Source: Pseudohalocynthiibacter aestuariivivens (lineage in GTDB: Bacteria; Pseudomonadota; Alphaproteobacteria; Rhodobacterales; Rhodobacteraceae). From it: 64,000 bases of DNA. This document shows positions 45,289-55,420 of this stretch, piece after piece (the first letter of the stretch is position 1; every line of letters starts with the position of its first letter). Location: positions 1,364,001-1,428,000 of the forward strand of contig NZ_CP049037.1 of the NCBI RefSeq assembly GCF_011040495.1, given 5' to 3'. The notes beneath the pieces were generated by a model, which saw only the letters and a program-made list of their open reading frames with translations, ran no database searches and was not told the DNA's origin. The translations under genes and the position numbers were made by a program.

Positions 45289-46128
45289 TCAGTCCTCATC
45301 ATCGAGATAGGGAAACAGCAGCTTGCGGGCCTGCCGCAGCGCAAAATCGAAGGTCAGGCCAAGCACCCCGATCACGACGATCCCCGCCATGATCTCGTCG
45401 ACATGCACGAACCGCTTGGCGCGCATCATCATCGCGCCGATACCGTTATCGGCAGCGACGATTTCGGCGATGACCAGATAGGTCCAGCTGACTGCCAGCA
45501 TCTGCCGCATGGCAGTGACGATGCCCGGCAGGCTGGCCGGTATCACCACGGTCCACAGGATTTGCCAGCGATTTCCGCCCAGCGTGATCCCGGTATTGAT
45601 CAGATCAGCACTGATTTCACGCGTATGATCCATGATCAGCGTCACCAGAAACCAGATCACCCCCAGAAACAGCAACGCAAACTTCTGCTCTTCGCTGGCG
45701 CCGAACCACATCAGCAGCAGCGGGATAAAGGCCGGGGCCGGCAGGTAGCGCCATGCAGATACGACCGGATTAAAGAACGCTTCAACCGCGCGAAAAGAAC
45801 CCATCAGAATACCCAGTGGAATCGCCACCAGACATGCCCCGCCAAAGCTGACCATGACACGCAGGACGCTTACCCAGATATCCCACAACAATCCGCGTTC
45901 CGTCAGCAACTCGTATAGCGCGGACAGTACCTGACCGGGTCCGGGGAACAGGATCGGATTACCCAACTCCAGTAGAACCGCGCCCTCCCAGATGGCGAAA
46001 AAAGTGGCCCAGGCAAGCACGCCCAGGCCAAGGCTCAGGGAGGTCGATATCGGTGCCTTAAACGTCAGGAGCGGATCGCGAGATGGGCGGCTGCCCGACG
46101 CGGCGGGCGTGGCGGTATCTGATGTCAC
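45289..46128 (-). CDS. ABC transporter permease, nitrate/sulfonate/taurine type
   Basis: A 279-residue TauC/SsuC-like permease with about six membrane segments and the coupling loop reading LINTGITLGGNRWQILWTVV then PASLPGIVTAMRQML. First gene of the six-gene operon 46128 to 40119: permease, receptor, ATPase, ProV, ProW, ProX. It diverges from the glutamine-synthetase-like gene across a 402-base AT-rich spacer with operator-like motifs. Confidence 0.92.
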   Translation of the reverse strand: MTSDTATPAASGSRPSRDPLLTFKAPISTSLSLGLGVLAWATFFAIWEGAVLLELGNPILFPGPGQVLSALYELLTERGLLWDIWVSVLRVMVSFGGACLVAIPLGILMGSFRAVEAFFNPVVSAWRYLPAPAFIPLLLMWFGASEEQKFALLFLGVIWFLVTLIMDHTREISADLINTGITLGGNRWQILWTVVIPASLPGIVTAMRQMLAVSWTYLVIAEIVAADNGIGAMMMRAKRFVHVDEIMAGIVVIGVLGLTFDFALRQARKLLFPYLDDED

Positions 46129-46170
46129 TTGCGTCCTCCCCTTCGCAATTCACTGCCGATCTGACAAAAA

Positions 46171-46261
46171 TTACGAAAAACGTTGTTTGGACTTATTATT
46201 CTTGACGATACCGTATTCGCAAATTAGAAATTACGCAATACGTAAATTATTTCGAAATTCG
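46171..46261. promoter_or_regulatory. Operator-like motifs in the divergent spacer
   Basis: TTACGCAATACGTAA at 46231-46245 is a perfect TTACG-N5-CGTAA palindrome, and TTACGAAAAACGTTG at 46171-46185 is a near-copy. The 12-mer TTTCGAAATTCG occurs at 46250-46261 and again at 46436-46447. The remainder of the 402-base gap (46129-46530) holds no gene; SD AAGGAAGGAAAA precedes the ATG at 46531. An Lrp-type regulator is the likely ligand. Confidence 0.5.
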
Positions 46262-46530
46262 GAGACCCACATGAAACACCCGTAAAGACACGCATCGACA
46301 CCGGCTCTCTCGCCGACCATCTGGGGAGAATTGGTGTTTAACGCGAGCATATTAGCCAAAATCTGCCCCGCACGGAGCACCAGCGCCTGTGACAGCCGTC
46401 ATCGCCGCCATACGTTCTCCGGCACCTAACCAAATTTTCGAAATTCGCAATCAGCGGAGCGAACTCCACTCTGGTGCGGCGGCGACGCGGCACCACAGTC
46501 CAGGCACGTCTAAACAAGGAAGGAAAACCC

Positions 46531-47949
46531 ATGTCAGATATCTACATCACGTCTTTCGACGCAGCGGTTGAACGCAACCGACCGAGAATCGCCGAGGTAA
46601 AGCAACGCTTGGAAAAGGCGGGCGTCAAATATGTCATGGCCGCTTGGATCGACCTTCATGGCATCCCCAAGACCAAGCCAGTCCCGATGAGCGATTTCGA
46701 GGATCTATGCGTCGGCAAAGGACCGCAATTCGCCGTACACTCGATCTCTTTCGTACCCGAACTCAGCCCGGCAGACAGTGATCAGGTCGTCGTGCCGGAT
46801 CTGGACGCGGTTTATGTCTGCCCGTGGGATAATTCTTTGGCGCTGATCTTCTCCGATCTCTATTGGGAGGGCGCGCCATATAATGTCTGCCCCCGGCAGG
46901 CCCTGAAACGCGCCATGCAAGAGGCCGCCGACGAAGGCTATACCGGCTTTGCCGGGATCGAGCCGGAATTTATCGTGATGGCTTATGATGAGACCGGCCA
47001 ACCTGTCAAAGCGTTCGACGACGACCCTGCCGAGGGTCTGCGCCCGCGCCGTCAGGCATTTGGCTATGACGTGGAATACTCGATCGATTCGATGCCCTTC
47101 CTCAAGGATATGATCGACACGATCGAGGGGCTGGGCTGGAATCTGCATGATGTGGTCTGCGAGGGCGCTTATTCGCAGTTCGAGCTGGATTTCCACTATA
47201 CCAACCTGCTCGAAATGGCTGACCGGCTGGCCTTCTTGCGGATCGTGCTAAAAGAAGTCGCGAAAACGCACGGGTTGTTCGTAACCTTCATGCCGAAACC
47301 CACCGTCGGCGACTGGCGTTCGGGTGCGCATATCAACATGTCGCTGCAACACGAAAGCCGCCCCGGAGAGAACATCTTCAAGGACAAGGATGGTTGGAGC
47401 GCCGAGTCGCGGCACGCCGTTGCCGGGATGATGAAGCACGCTGAGGCGATCACAGCGATTACCTGCCCGACGGTCAATTCCTACAATGGCCTCGTCCCCC
47501 GCGTTGGCGGGTTCGAAGGTGGCACCGTGACGTGGGCACCGACCAACATCACCTACGGGTTCAACAACCGATCCGCCCAGTTCCGCCTGCCCCAAAGCCG
47601 GTATTGTCTGGAGAACCGCGCCTGCGACATGACGATGAACGGTTATCTCGCGCTGGCCATGCATCTCAGCTGCGCAGTGGATGGGATCAAAAACAAGGCA
47701 GACCCCGGTCAACCCACCGATTTCGACCTCTATGCCAAGACCGAGGCCGAACTGGAAGAACTGGGCATCCGCCGCCTGCCACGCACCCTCTACAACGCAA
47801 TCGAGGCATTGCGCCACGACGACATGGCAGAGCATGTGATGGGTCCGGTGATGCGCAAATCCTACCTCGCCTACAAAAACGACGAGTGGGAGCGGTATCA
47901 TCAGGCCGTCACCGATTGGGAAGTCAAAGAATACCTGCGTCTGTATTAA
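46531..47949 (+). CDS. Glutamine synthetase family protein (amine gamma-glutamylation type possible)
   Basis: A 472-residue glutamine-synthetase-fold ligase. The metal/ATP region (GIEPEFIVM, near 146), SGAHINMSLQ (around 270) and the FRLPQSRYCLENRACDM block correspond to GS catalytic motifs. The sequence resembles GlnT and gamma-glutamylmethylamide synthetase more than GlnA. Such enzymes join glutamate to an amine at the start of amine catabolism. It heads a rightward unit with an alpha/beta hydrolase and a ferredoxin. The start at 46531 is decided by the strong ribosome site; a longer frame lacks one. Confidence 0.85.
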   Translation: MSDIYITSFDAAVERNRPRIAEVKQRLEKAGVKYVMAAWIDLHGIPKTKPVPMSDFEDLCVGKGPQFAVHSISFVPELSPADSDQVVVPDLDAVYVCPWDNSLALIFSDLYWEGAPYNVCPRQALKRAMQEAADEGYTGFAGIEPEFIVMAYDETGQPVKAFDDDPAEGLRPRRQAFGYDVEYSIDSMPFLKDMIDTIEGLGWNLHDVVCEGAYSQFELDFHYTNLLEMADRLAFLRIVLKEVAKTHGLFVTFMPKPTVGDWRSGAHINMSLQHESRPGENIFKDKDGWSAESRHAVAGMMKHAEAITAITCPTVNSYNGLVPRVGGFEGGTVTWAPTNITYGFNNRSAQFRLPQSRYCLENRACDMTMNGYLALAMHLSCAVDGIKNKADPGQPTDFDLYAKTEAELEELGIRRLPRTLYNAIEALRHDDMAEHVMGPVMRKSYLAYKNDEWERYHQAVTDWEVKEYLRLY

Positions 47950-47964
47950 GCCGGGGAGGCCGCG

Positions 47965-49333
<1,369 letters not shown>

Positions 49334-49441
49334 CGATGCTGCTGTCAGTCATCGGCACCCTCGCCCGCATAATGGACGAAGAATGGCGAAGACAGCTCAA
49401 ACTGCGCAAACCGTACGACAAAACCTGCCGATCCGGTCTGT

Positions 49442-49639
49442 TCACGACACCTCATCACGGGGTGCATGTTGATCATTACCCTGCCCGCTACGCAGCGACC
49501 GACGAACCAAGCCATCGGCCCGCCTGAATTCGATCCGGCGGTTCATGGCCTTGCCAGCAGCCGTAGTCTTGATATCAAACGGCGCGGATTCACCATGTCT
49601 TCCGGTACTCAAACGCCTTGCATCGTCGGCACCATACAT
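49442..49639 (-). pseudogene. Remnant of an OmpA-family C-terminal domain
   Basis: The 66-codon frame reads GADDARRLSTGRHGESAP, then KTTAAGKAMNRRIEFRR. This matches the end of OmpA/Pal-type peptidoglycan-binding domains, where GxxxxRLxTxGxGES and GRAxNRRIEF are typical. The domain's first two thirds and the beta-barrel or lipoprotein part are missing, so only a decayed tail remains. The surrounding 611-base gap (49334-49944) holds no other supported feature. Confidence 0.5.
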
Positions 49640-49944
49640 TTTCGACACCGAACAATAGCGTAACCGCACAGTTCAACGCTGAATGATGTCCCCCACCAAG
49701 GTGGCTTCAATCAGTCGATTTCAACTCAACGCCTTCCTTCACCCGCTCAATTTATATATTTTACCTTTAAAAATCAGCCTATTACGTGACACTTGATATG
49801 ACGACACCTGCAGCCATAGCTCGCGTTCACCGATGCCGCATGCCAGCTTCTTGGTTTTATCACTGAATTTATCCAACCGGCATGTGTGCCCCGGGGACAT
49901 TCCGGTGGCCGCATGATCGGCCATTGCTATTCAGTACCGGCTGT

Positions 49945-50382
49945 TCAATTTACGTCCGCAGGAGACGTGGAACCAAAGGTTCGAAGATACTTGGCGAGCC
50001 AGATACCCACCAGCATCGCCCCGACAAACAGCAACACCTCCCAGCGGCCAGTGCCCAGCGCAGGCAACGCGCCCCCCGGACAGAACCCCGCGATGCCCCA
50101 GCCTACGCCGAACAGGGCAGAACCACCGATCAACCGCCGATCGATGGTGCGGCTCAAAGGCAGTTGAAACCGCGTCCCATAGACCGGGCCATGGCGTAAC
50201 AGCACCAGACGGTAGCCGATGAAGGTCACGACCACGGCCCCGCCCATGACGAATGCCAAAGATGGGTCCCATGCTCCTGCAACGTCAAAGAAATTCAGAA
50301 CCTTGGCAGGGTTGGCCATTCCGGAAATCGAAATGCCGACGCCAAAGATCATTCCGATCAGATAGGTGGCAAACAATCTCAT
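49945..50382 (-). CDS. YeeE/YedE (sulfur transport) family membrane protein, second half
   Basis: A 145-residue membrane protein with about four segments and GGSALFGVGWGIAGFCPGGALP, where Cys lies in the GxCPG motif of thiosulfate/sulfur transporters. It pairs with the similar half-size protein just upstream; together they equal one full-length YeeE. Family members move sulfur compounds such as thiosulfate through conserved cysteines. It is the last gene of a leftward unit. Confidence 0.88.
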   Translation of the reverse strand: MRLFATYLIGMIFGVGISISGMANPAKVLNFFDVAGAWDPSLAFVMGGAVVVTFIGYRLVLLRHGPVYGTRFQLPLSRTIDRRLIGGSALFGVGWGIAGFCPGGALPALGTGRWEVLLFVGAMLVGIWLAKYLRTFGSTSPADVN

Positions 50383-50385
50383 TGG

Positions 50386-50817
50386 TTACACTCCGATGCC
50401 GTGGCGCAGGATATACACGGTGATGGCTGTGGTGATCATAAAGGTCAGAACCGCAGCGAATGATCGCCGCGACAGCCGCGCCATCCCGCAAACCCCATGA
50501 CCGGACGTGCAACCCGATCCAAAGGTAACGCCGACGCCCACCGCCAGTCCCCCGATCACTAGCATCGGGGCTGACGTCGGGACCTGCACGACTGGCATCT
50601 GCCCGCTGAGCAACATCACCACCAGCGGACCGCTGACCATTCCCAGCAGCAACGCCACCCGCCACGCCCGATCCTCAGAAGGCACGAACGCGATCAGCCC
50701 GCTCAGGATGCCCGTCGCGCCAAATATCCGCCCTAGACTGAGCATCAGCAGGGTTGCGGCAAGCCCGATCAGGCTCCCTCCAGCCAAGGACTGCCAAGGC
50801 GTAAAAACGGTTTCCAT
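50386..50817 (-). CDS. YeeE/YedE family membrane protein, first half
   Basis: A 143-residue membrane protein with the sulfur-transporter motif TFGSGCTSGHGVCGMARLS (near 97-115) holding two conserved cysteines. The ATG at 50817 is taken because AGAGGTGA precedes it. It is separated from its partner by 3 bases, so the transporter is encoded as two subunits. Confidence 0.88.
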   Translation of the reverse strand: METVFTPWQSLAGGSLIGLAATLLMLSLGRIFGATGILSGLIAFVPSEDRAWRVALLLGMVSGPLVVMLLSGQMPVVQVPTSAPMLVIGGLAVGVGVTFGSGCTSGHGVCGMARLSRRSFAAVLTFMITTAITVYILRHGIGV

Positions 50818-50822
50818 TGCAT

Positions 50823-51032
50823 TCACCTCTGGCCGGCGCAGATACCAAAGATCGCGTAGAGCGGGCAACTACCGATTGCCGCCGTCACTGCAAAAGTGGC
50901 GCCAACCACGATCATCGCCCAGTGTAGCCACCCACCTGCGCCCAGATTCGTCGCAAAGGCCGCGATCAGCAACGCAATCCCCGTGACCATCCGAAACCCG
51001 CGATCAATACGCCCCATATTCTTTGTCATAGC
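50823..51032 (-). CDS. DUF2892 small membrane protein (YgaP-membrane-domain type)
   Basis: A 69-residue protein opening with MAMTKNMGRIDRGFRMVTG and with two membrane segments, ending in GSCPLYAIFGICAGQR. DUF2892 proteins are often joined to rhodanese domains in YgaP; here the membrane part stands alone. It is next to the YeeE pair, consistent with sulfane-sulfur traffic. Confidence 0.87.
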   Translation of the reverse strand, partial: AMTKNMGRIDRGFRMVTGIALLIAAFATNLGAGGWLHWAMIVVGATFAVTAAIGSCPLYAIFGICAGQR

Positions 51033-51101
51033 CATTCGCCTTTCAGGAATCAGTCCCCACGACACTTTGACATATGGATGCGGGATCTCTCGGTGACTTC
51101 G

Positions 51102-51779
51102 TCACCGTTCTCCGGCCGAGCGTGCCAGACGATCCAGTGCAGCACGCCCTGTCAGCCTGACCTCACCCCGGCGCTGCTCGATCCAGCCACGGCGTTGAAA
51201 TTCCGACAAGGTGCGTGAAATCACCTCGCGCGCCGTGCCCAGTTCGGTCCCTAACACCTGATGGGTCGCGTAAACCACATCCCCGTCAGCCAGTTCCAGA
51301 AGCCGCGCCGCCAGCCGCACGTCCATACGGCGAAAAACGATGTCGTCGATCAGGGTAAAGAGATCGGTAATGCGTCGCGAATAAGCCTTGAAAATGAATT
51401 CCCGGAACACCGGCGACCGGCCAGCCAGATCGTCAAAGGTGGCGCGAGGGATGGCGACGGCGCGCACATCGGTCTCGGCCACCCCATCGGCAGCGTAATC
51501 CTCGAATGCCAGCATGCAGGCGGTGGTCAGCACACAACTTTCCCCGGCATGGACCCGGTAAAGAAACACCTCGCGTCCAGTATCGGATTTCTGTTGAACC
51601 CGGACCGTACCGTCCAGCAGCAACAGCAGGTTGTCAGCCGATTGACCCGGCTCGAAAACGGCGGTGCCTTCAGGCACGTCCACCAGTTGACTGCCGGTTA
51701 TCAGAGCCGCGCGCAGGTCGTTTGGCAGACGCTTCAGCCCCTCAAACTGATCGATCCATTGCCCGTCTTGCGTTTTCAT
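51102..51779 (-). CDS. Crp/Fnr-family regulator, probably of the sulfur unit
   Basis: A 225-residue regulator with an N-terminal cyclic-nucleotide-type beta roll and a C-terminal winged helix (TELGTAREVISRTLSEFQRRG). Two cysteines lie in GESCVLTTACML (near 77 and 83), which could be a thiol or persulfide switch. It sits just upstream of the YeeE genes on the same strand. It lacks the FNR iron-sulfur cysteines. Confidence 0.85.
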   Translation of the reverse strand: MKTQDGQWIDQFEGLKRLPNDLRAALITGSQLVDVPEGTAVFEPGQSADNLLLLLDGTVRVQQKSDTGREVFLYRVHAGESCVLTTACMLAFEDYAADGVAETDVRAVAIPRATFDDLAGRSPVFREFIFKAYSRRITDLFTLIDDIVFRRMDVRLAARLLELADGDVVYATHQVLGTELGTAREVISRTLSEFQRRGWIEQRRGEVRLTGRAALDRLARSAGER

Positions 51780-51847
51780 CGCCTTCGCCCTGTATGTTGA
51801 ACAGACCGAGACCGCATAGCATCCAAAGGCGCCTTCACCTGCGCGCG

Positions 51848-53614
51848 TTATGTCGCGGGTGCGTCACGTTCGGCTCTACCAGTCCTCTGTGCCACACTGT
51901 CCAACAGAGCCGCCAGCATATCATCCAACCCCGTGCAGGGATGCGCACCGCTGCTGCGGATCTCGTCAGAGACATCGACAGGCAGGCTGGAATTCGAGTC
52001 TGCGGGCACCTCATTCAACTTGCCGCCCACCAGCACTGGCAAAACCACGCCTTTCTCCTCCAGCGCCGCGATCACTGCGCGGGTATAGCTCAATCCCATG
52101 CCGTTATAGGTGCTGACCGCGATTACATCCGCACCTTCGCTTACCGCCATCTCCACCAGAACCTCGGCATCGACCGCCGTCCCCGCATCCACGACCTTCG
52201 GCCCCAGCCCTTCTAGGGCTGCACGGACCAGATAGGCGCCATGCTCGTGCACATCCGTCGTGCCCAGAATGACCCTCAGACAGGATAGCCCGGCAGGGAT
52301 TTCCTGCTGCGCGGCGACCCATGTGCTGGCCATATCATCCAGTTCCTGAGCCCAATCGGCAGGCACCAAGGGCACTGGGCGATCGCCTTTGAGTGTTGCA
52401 GAAAACAGCCGCTCCATTCGCTGCGCGCCCAATCGTCGGATCGCCAGCATCAACGCCGCGGGGTCCGACACGTCCACGCCTCTTTCGGCGAGCCCGTCCA
52501 ATGCTCTGATGGCAAAGGCCCGCCCGCCGTCCAACAGCTTTGATGCCAGTGCGTCGATCATCGCCTGATCCATCAGCGCGCCATGCGCCGGCGCATGTTC
52601 TGTCAGCCGCGCGGCAAAGAGTTGCGCATCAAGAATTTCATCAGTGTCGGGGATACGTTGGTTCTCCGTCACCGGCACGGGATTGATCGCATGCCCCGTG
52701 TGCCTGCGCCCCAGCGCCGCAATATCAGCCAGCAGGTAACTGGCCAGACTGGCATAATTGGCCGCAGGTGCCCCGCGATAGGCAACCGTATTGCCAAACA
52801 ACATAGTGCCCGGCGTGGTCGTCACCTGCGCCAATGCCGCGTGGAATGCGGCCCGGCTCAGCGGGTCCGAGAAGTGATGTCCGAAACAAAACGACGCCTG
52901 CGCCCCAATCAAATCCTCAATGATGTGCTTCTCGATTACCACCATGCCCAGCGCCGAGGCCATATCCAGAAACAGCCCGGCAAAACCGTCGTCGAGATTG
53001 GAATGCACAAGGATATCAGCCTCCTGCGCGGCAATCAGACCCAGCGCCGTGACCGTGGCCTCCGTGGTGGCTACGTCATCGTCCCAATAGGGCAACCGAA
53101 AGGTAAAATACTGACCCAGATTGCCAATCGCCGTGGCCCCGGCGGCGATGGCGGCCTGCGTGTTGTGCAATGCTCCGGGCAAGCCCAGCATGAAATCACC
53201 GAAATGCGCCGCCGCCGGGCAAGCATTGGTGATACGGATGAAATCCTCTGGCCCGGTCAGAACGATCCCAGTCCCGCGCATGGCCCCCTGTCGCCGTTCC
53301 GGCGGATAGCCCATCGTCCAGTCCAGCGTGATGCCAAACCGGTCGATCCGCACTCCCTGTCCCTCGGCGGCGGCGTGCAACTCCGCCATCGCCCCAACCG
53401 TCCGGTCGATACTGCGAAACCCGATATGCGCGTGCTGCATGATCCGCCCGTTCGCAGCCTCGCGGCGTTTGTAAGCGGCCTCCGACACGACACCCTCGCC
53501 CTGAAGGAACGCGTTGCTTCCCAGCTGCCAATCGTCCGCCATCGCCGCGCCATCGTCCAACAGGGCGCGGCCGGGCCGCATATCCGGGGCGGTCAACGAA
53601 ATCGTCATGCTCAT
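51848..53614 (-). CDS. B12-dependent mutase-like protein (glutamate-mutase-like barrel plus cobalamin-binding domain)
   Basis: A 588-residue protein. The N-terminal two thirds resemble a glutamate mutase epsilon-type barrel. The C-terminal domain has the cobalamin motif DVHEHG (near 452), with STYNGMGLSYT and VLVGGKLNE, typical of the small B12-binding subunit of carbon-skeleton mutases. Both halves sit in one chain, whereas glutamate mutase has two. No reactivase gene is adjacent. It would need adenosylcobalamin. The start at 53614 has GGAGAG before it. Reaction unknown. Confidence 0.75.
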   Translation of the reverse strand: MSMTISLTAPDMRPGRALLDDGAAMADDWQLGSNAFLQGEGVVSEAAYKRREAANGRIMQHAHIGFRSIDRTVGAMAELHAAAEGQGVRIDRFGITLDWTMGYPPERRQGAMRGTGIVLTGPEDFIRITNACPAAAHFGDFMLGLPGALHNTQAAIAAGATAIGNLGQYFTFRLPYWDDDVATTEATVTALGLIAAQEADILVHSNLDDGFAGLFLDMASALGMVVIEKHIIEDLIGAQASFCFGHHFSDPLSRAAFHAALAQVTTTPGTMLFGNTVAYRGAPAANYASLASYLLADIAALGRRHTGHAINPVPVTENQRIPDTDEILDAQLFAARLTEHAPAHGALMDQAMIDALASKLLDGGRAFAIRALDGLAERGVDVSDPAALMLAIRRLGAQRMERLFSATLKGDRPVPLVPADWAQELDDMASTWVAAQQEIPAGLSCLRVILGTTDVHEHGAYLVRAALEGLGPKVVDAGTAVDAEVLVEMAVSEGADVIAVSTYNGMGLSYTRAVIAALEEKGVVLPVLVGGKLNEVPADSNSSLPVDVSDEIRSSGAHPCTGLDDMLAALLDSVAQRTGRAERDAPAT

Positions 53615-53706
53615 GGTTCGCTCTCCGAGGTGCTCCATCATGGGTATCAGCCCTTGCGCTTTTGGCAATGGTCGTCAGGTTGGGCGTGTAAAACGAGGAG
53701 TGTAGT

Positions 53707-54459
53707 ATGAAACTGGGTATCATCGGCGTGGGGCATCTGGCGACATCGATCCTGAAAGGGTTGGCGCGATCGGGGTGGAACCCTGCCGACATCTGCCTGT
53801 CGCCACGCGGGCACGGGCCGGACCTTGCCCGCAGGGGTGGGTATGCGCTGGCCAAGGATAATGCTGACCTCGTCCGGCGCTGCGATCTGGTACTGCTGGC
53901 CGTACGTCCTATGGATGCCGCGACGACGGTCGACGGGCTGGGCTGGCGCGAGGGTCAGGTCCTGATGAACGCCTGCGCCGGCGTATCGCGCGCCGCGATC
54001 GGGGCCGCCGCCCCTGCGCATATTGTCCGTATCATGCCGATCACCGCCTCCGAACTCGGGGCCAGCCCGACACTTGTCTATCCCCGGACCGAGGCCGCGC
54101 TGCCGTTTCTCGATGCGCTCGGCTCTGCCATCGAACTGGACAGCGAGGATCAGTTTGAGGCCGCCACTGTGAGTGCCGCGATCTATGGATGGGCCCAACA
54201 GCTTATTATCGCGGGCGCTGATTGGAGTGCAGCTCAGGGGTTGAATCCGCAGACTGCGCGCGAACTGGCCGCGCGTACCTTTGTCGCGGCAGGCCGGATG
54301 CAGGCCGAACAAGACGCGCCGATGCACGATATCCTCGCCAGCCTGTGCACCCCCGGCGGCATCACCGCCGCAGGGTTGGACCACCTTGAGAGCAATGCCG
54401 TGCCGGAGGCATGGCGCAGTGCCTGCGACCTCGTGCTTGGCAGGCTGCGCGGCAAATGA
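53707..54459 (+). CDS. Pyrroline-5-carboxylate reductase-like protein
   Basis: A 250-residue dehydrogenase of the ProC/P5CR fold, opening MKLGIIGVGHLATSILKGLA, with a Rossmann motif and the C-terminal helix PGGITAAGLDHLE that contributes to the dimer site. It could make proline or act on a similar imine. It diverges from the B12 protein (92 bases) and converges with the PhyH gene. The ProC assignment is by fold; the substrate may differ. Confidence 0.82.
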   Translation: MKLGIIGVGHLATSILKGLARSGWNPADICLSPRGHGPDLARRGGYALAKDNADLVRRCDLVLLAVRPMDAATTVDGLGWREGQVLMNACAGVSRAAIGAAAPAHIVRIMPITASELGASPTLVYPRTEAALPFLDALGSAIELDSEDQFEAATVSAAIYGWAQQLIIAGADWSAAQGLNPQTARELAARTFVAAGRMQAEQDAPMHDILASLCTPGGITAAGLDHLESNAVPEAWRSACDLVLGRLRGK

Positions 54460-54475
54460 CATCGACCCTGCCCCG

Positions 54476-55315
54476 TCAGGCCGGTTCTGACGTCTCGTGC
54501 CCGATCTGAAAGTTGTTCCCGGCCCGGTCCTGACCACTGACCAGATAGAGCGGCCGCACACCATAGCCCTGTGCGGGGTGTTTCTTGCCAGTTTCGGCCC
54601 CCAGTGCATGATCGTAAAAGGATGATGCGGGCATCAACCGCACGATGAAAGCAGCGCGCCGCTTGTCTGTCCGGTTCGCGGATGACCCATGGATCATGTA
54701 AATGTCGTGGAACGATACCTGCCCGGCGCGGATCACCAGTGGCACGGCATCCGCCTCGTCGAAATACTCCTGATCCGTCACCAGGTTGATCGTCGCTTCC
54801 GGGTTATCCTGCCAAGAATGCTTGAACAGCTTATGCGGCTTGTGAGAGCCGGGAATAAAGGACATGGGTCCGTTTTCGGGTGTCACGTCATCCAGCGGAA
54901 TCCACATCGTCAGCGTTTCCAGCGGGCGGATCGGATAATAGTCGCCATCCTGATGCCACGGCGTCTCCTTGCCATTATGTGGCGGTTTGCCGAACAGCGT
55001 CGTGCCCCACAAAATAATGTCATCCCCCATCAATTGCCGGGCGATTTCCATCAATGCGGGCTGGGTGGCGAAATCTAGCCATTTGCGCGAGCCGCCTTTT
55101 ATATTCATCGACCCGCCGTTTTCCTGATGCGGTGCCATGATCAGGTCAGAACCCAGATCAGGGTTGGCCGCCAACAGACGTTCATACTCCTCGCGCATGT
55201 CGGCGATGATATCTTGCGGAATCTCCCACTTCGGAACGATCCAGCCCTTCTCGTTGTATTGTGCGAGTTCGGCGTCACTCAAACGGGCCTCGGGCACGTC
55301 GGTCTGCATATTCAT
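54476..55315 (-). CDS. Phytanoyl-CoA dioxygenase (PhyH) family Fe(II)/2-oxoglutarate oxygenase
   Basis: A 279-residue oxygenase. The iron ligands are His121 and Asp123 in WHQDGDYY and His209 in IHGSSANR, with the 2-oxoglutarate-binding Arg near 220. Members hydroxylate amino acids, ectoine or fatty acyl groups. It diverges from the GntR gene, its likely regulator. Substrate unknown. Confidence 0.87.
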   Translation of the reverse strand: MNMQTDVPEARLSDAELAQYNEKGWIVPKWEIPQDIIADMREEYERLLAANPDLGSDLIMAPHQENGGSMNIKGGSRKWLDFATQPALMEIARQLMGDDIILWGTTLFGKPPHNGKETPWHQDGDYYPIRPLETLTMWIPLDDVTPENGPMSFIPGSHKPHKLFKHSWQDNPEATINLVTDQEYFDEADAVPLVIRAGQVSFHDIYMIHGSSANRTDKRRAAFIVRLMPASSFYDHALGAETGKKHPAQGYGVRPLYLVSGQDRAGNNFQIGHETSEPA

Positions 55316-55420
55316 TTTTGGCGTCCTCTCTGTCTACGTATCTGTCGACAATCCTGCCGACAAAATTGACGCGCCCGCCTTGATATGTCAAGCTCGCGGC
55401 ATTGATCGGTAGGAGACCCC

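Noticed and set aside
52583..53710. A 375-codon plus-strand frame opposite the B12 protein
   Set aside because: Antisense to a convincing coding sequence; Arg/His-rich product with no domain.
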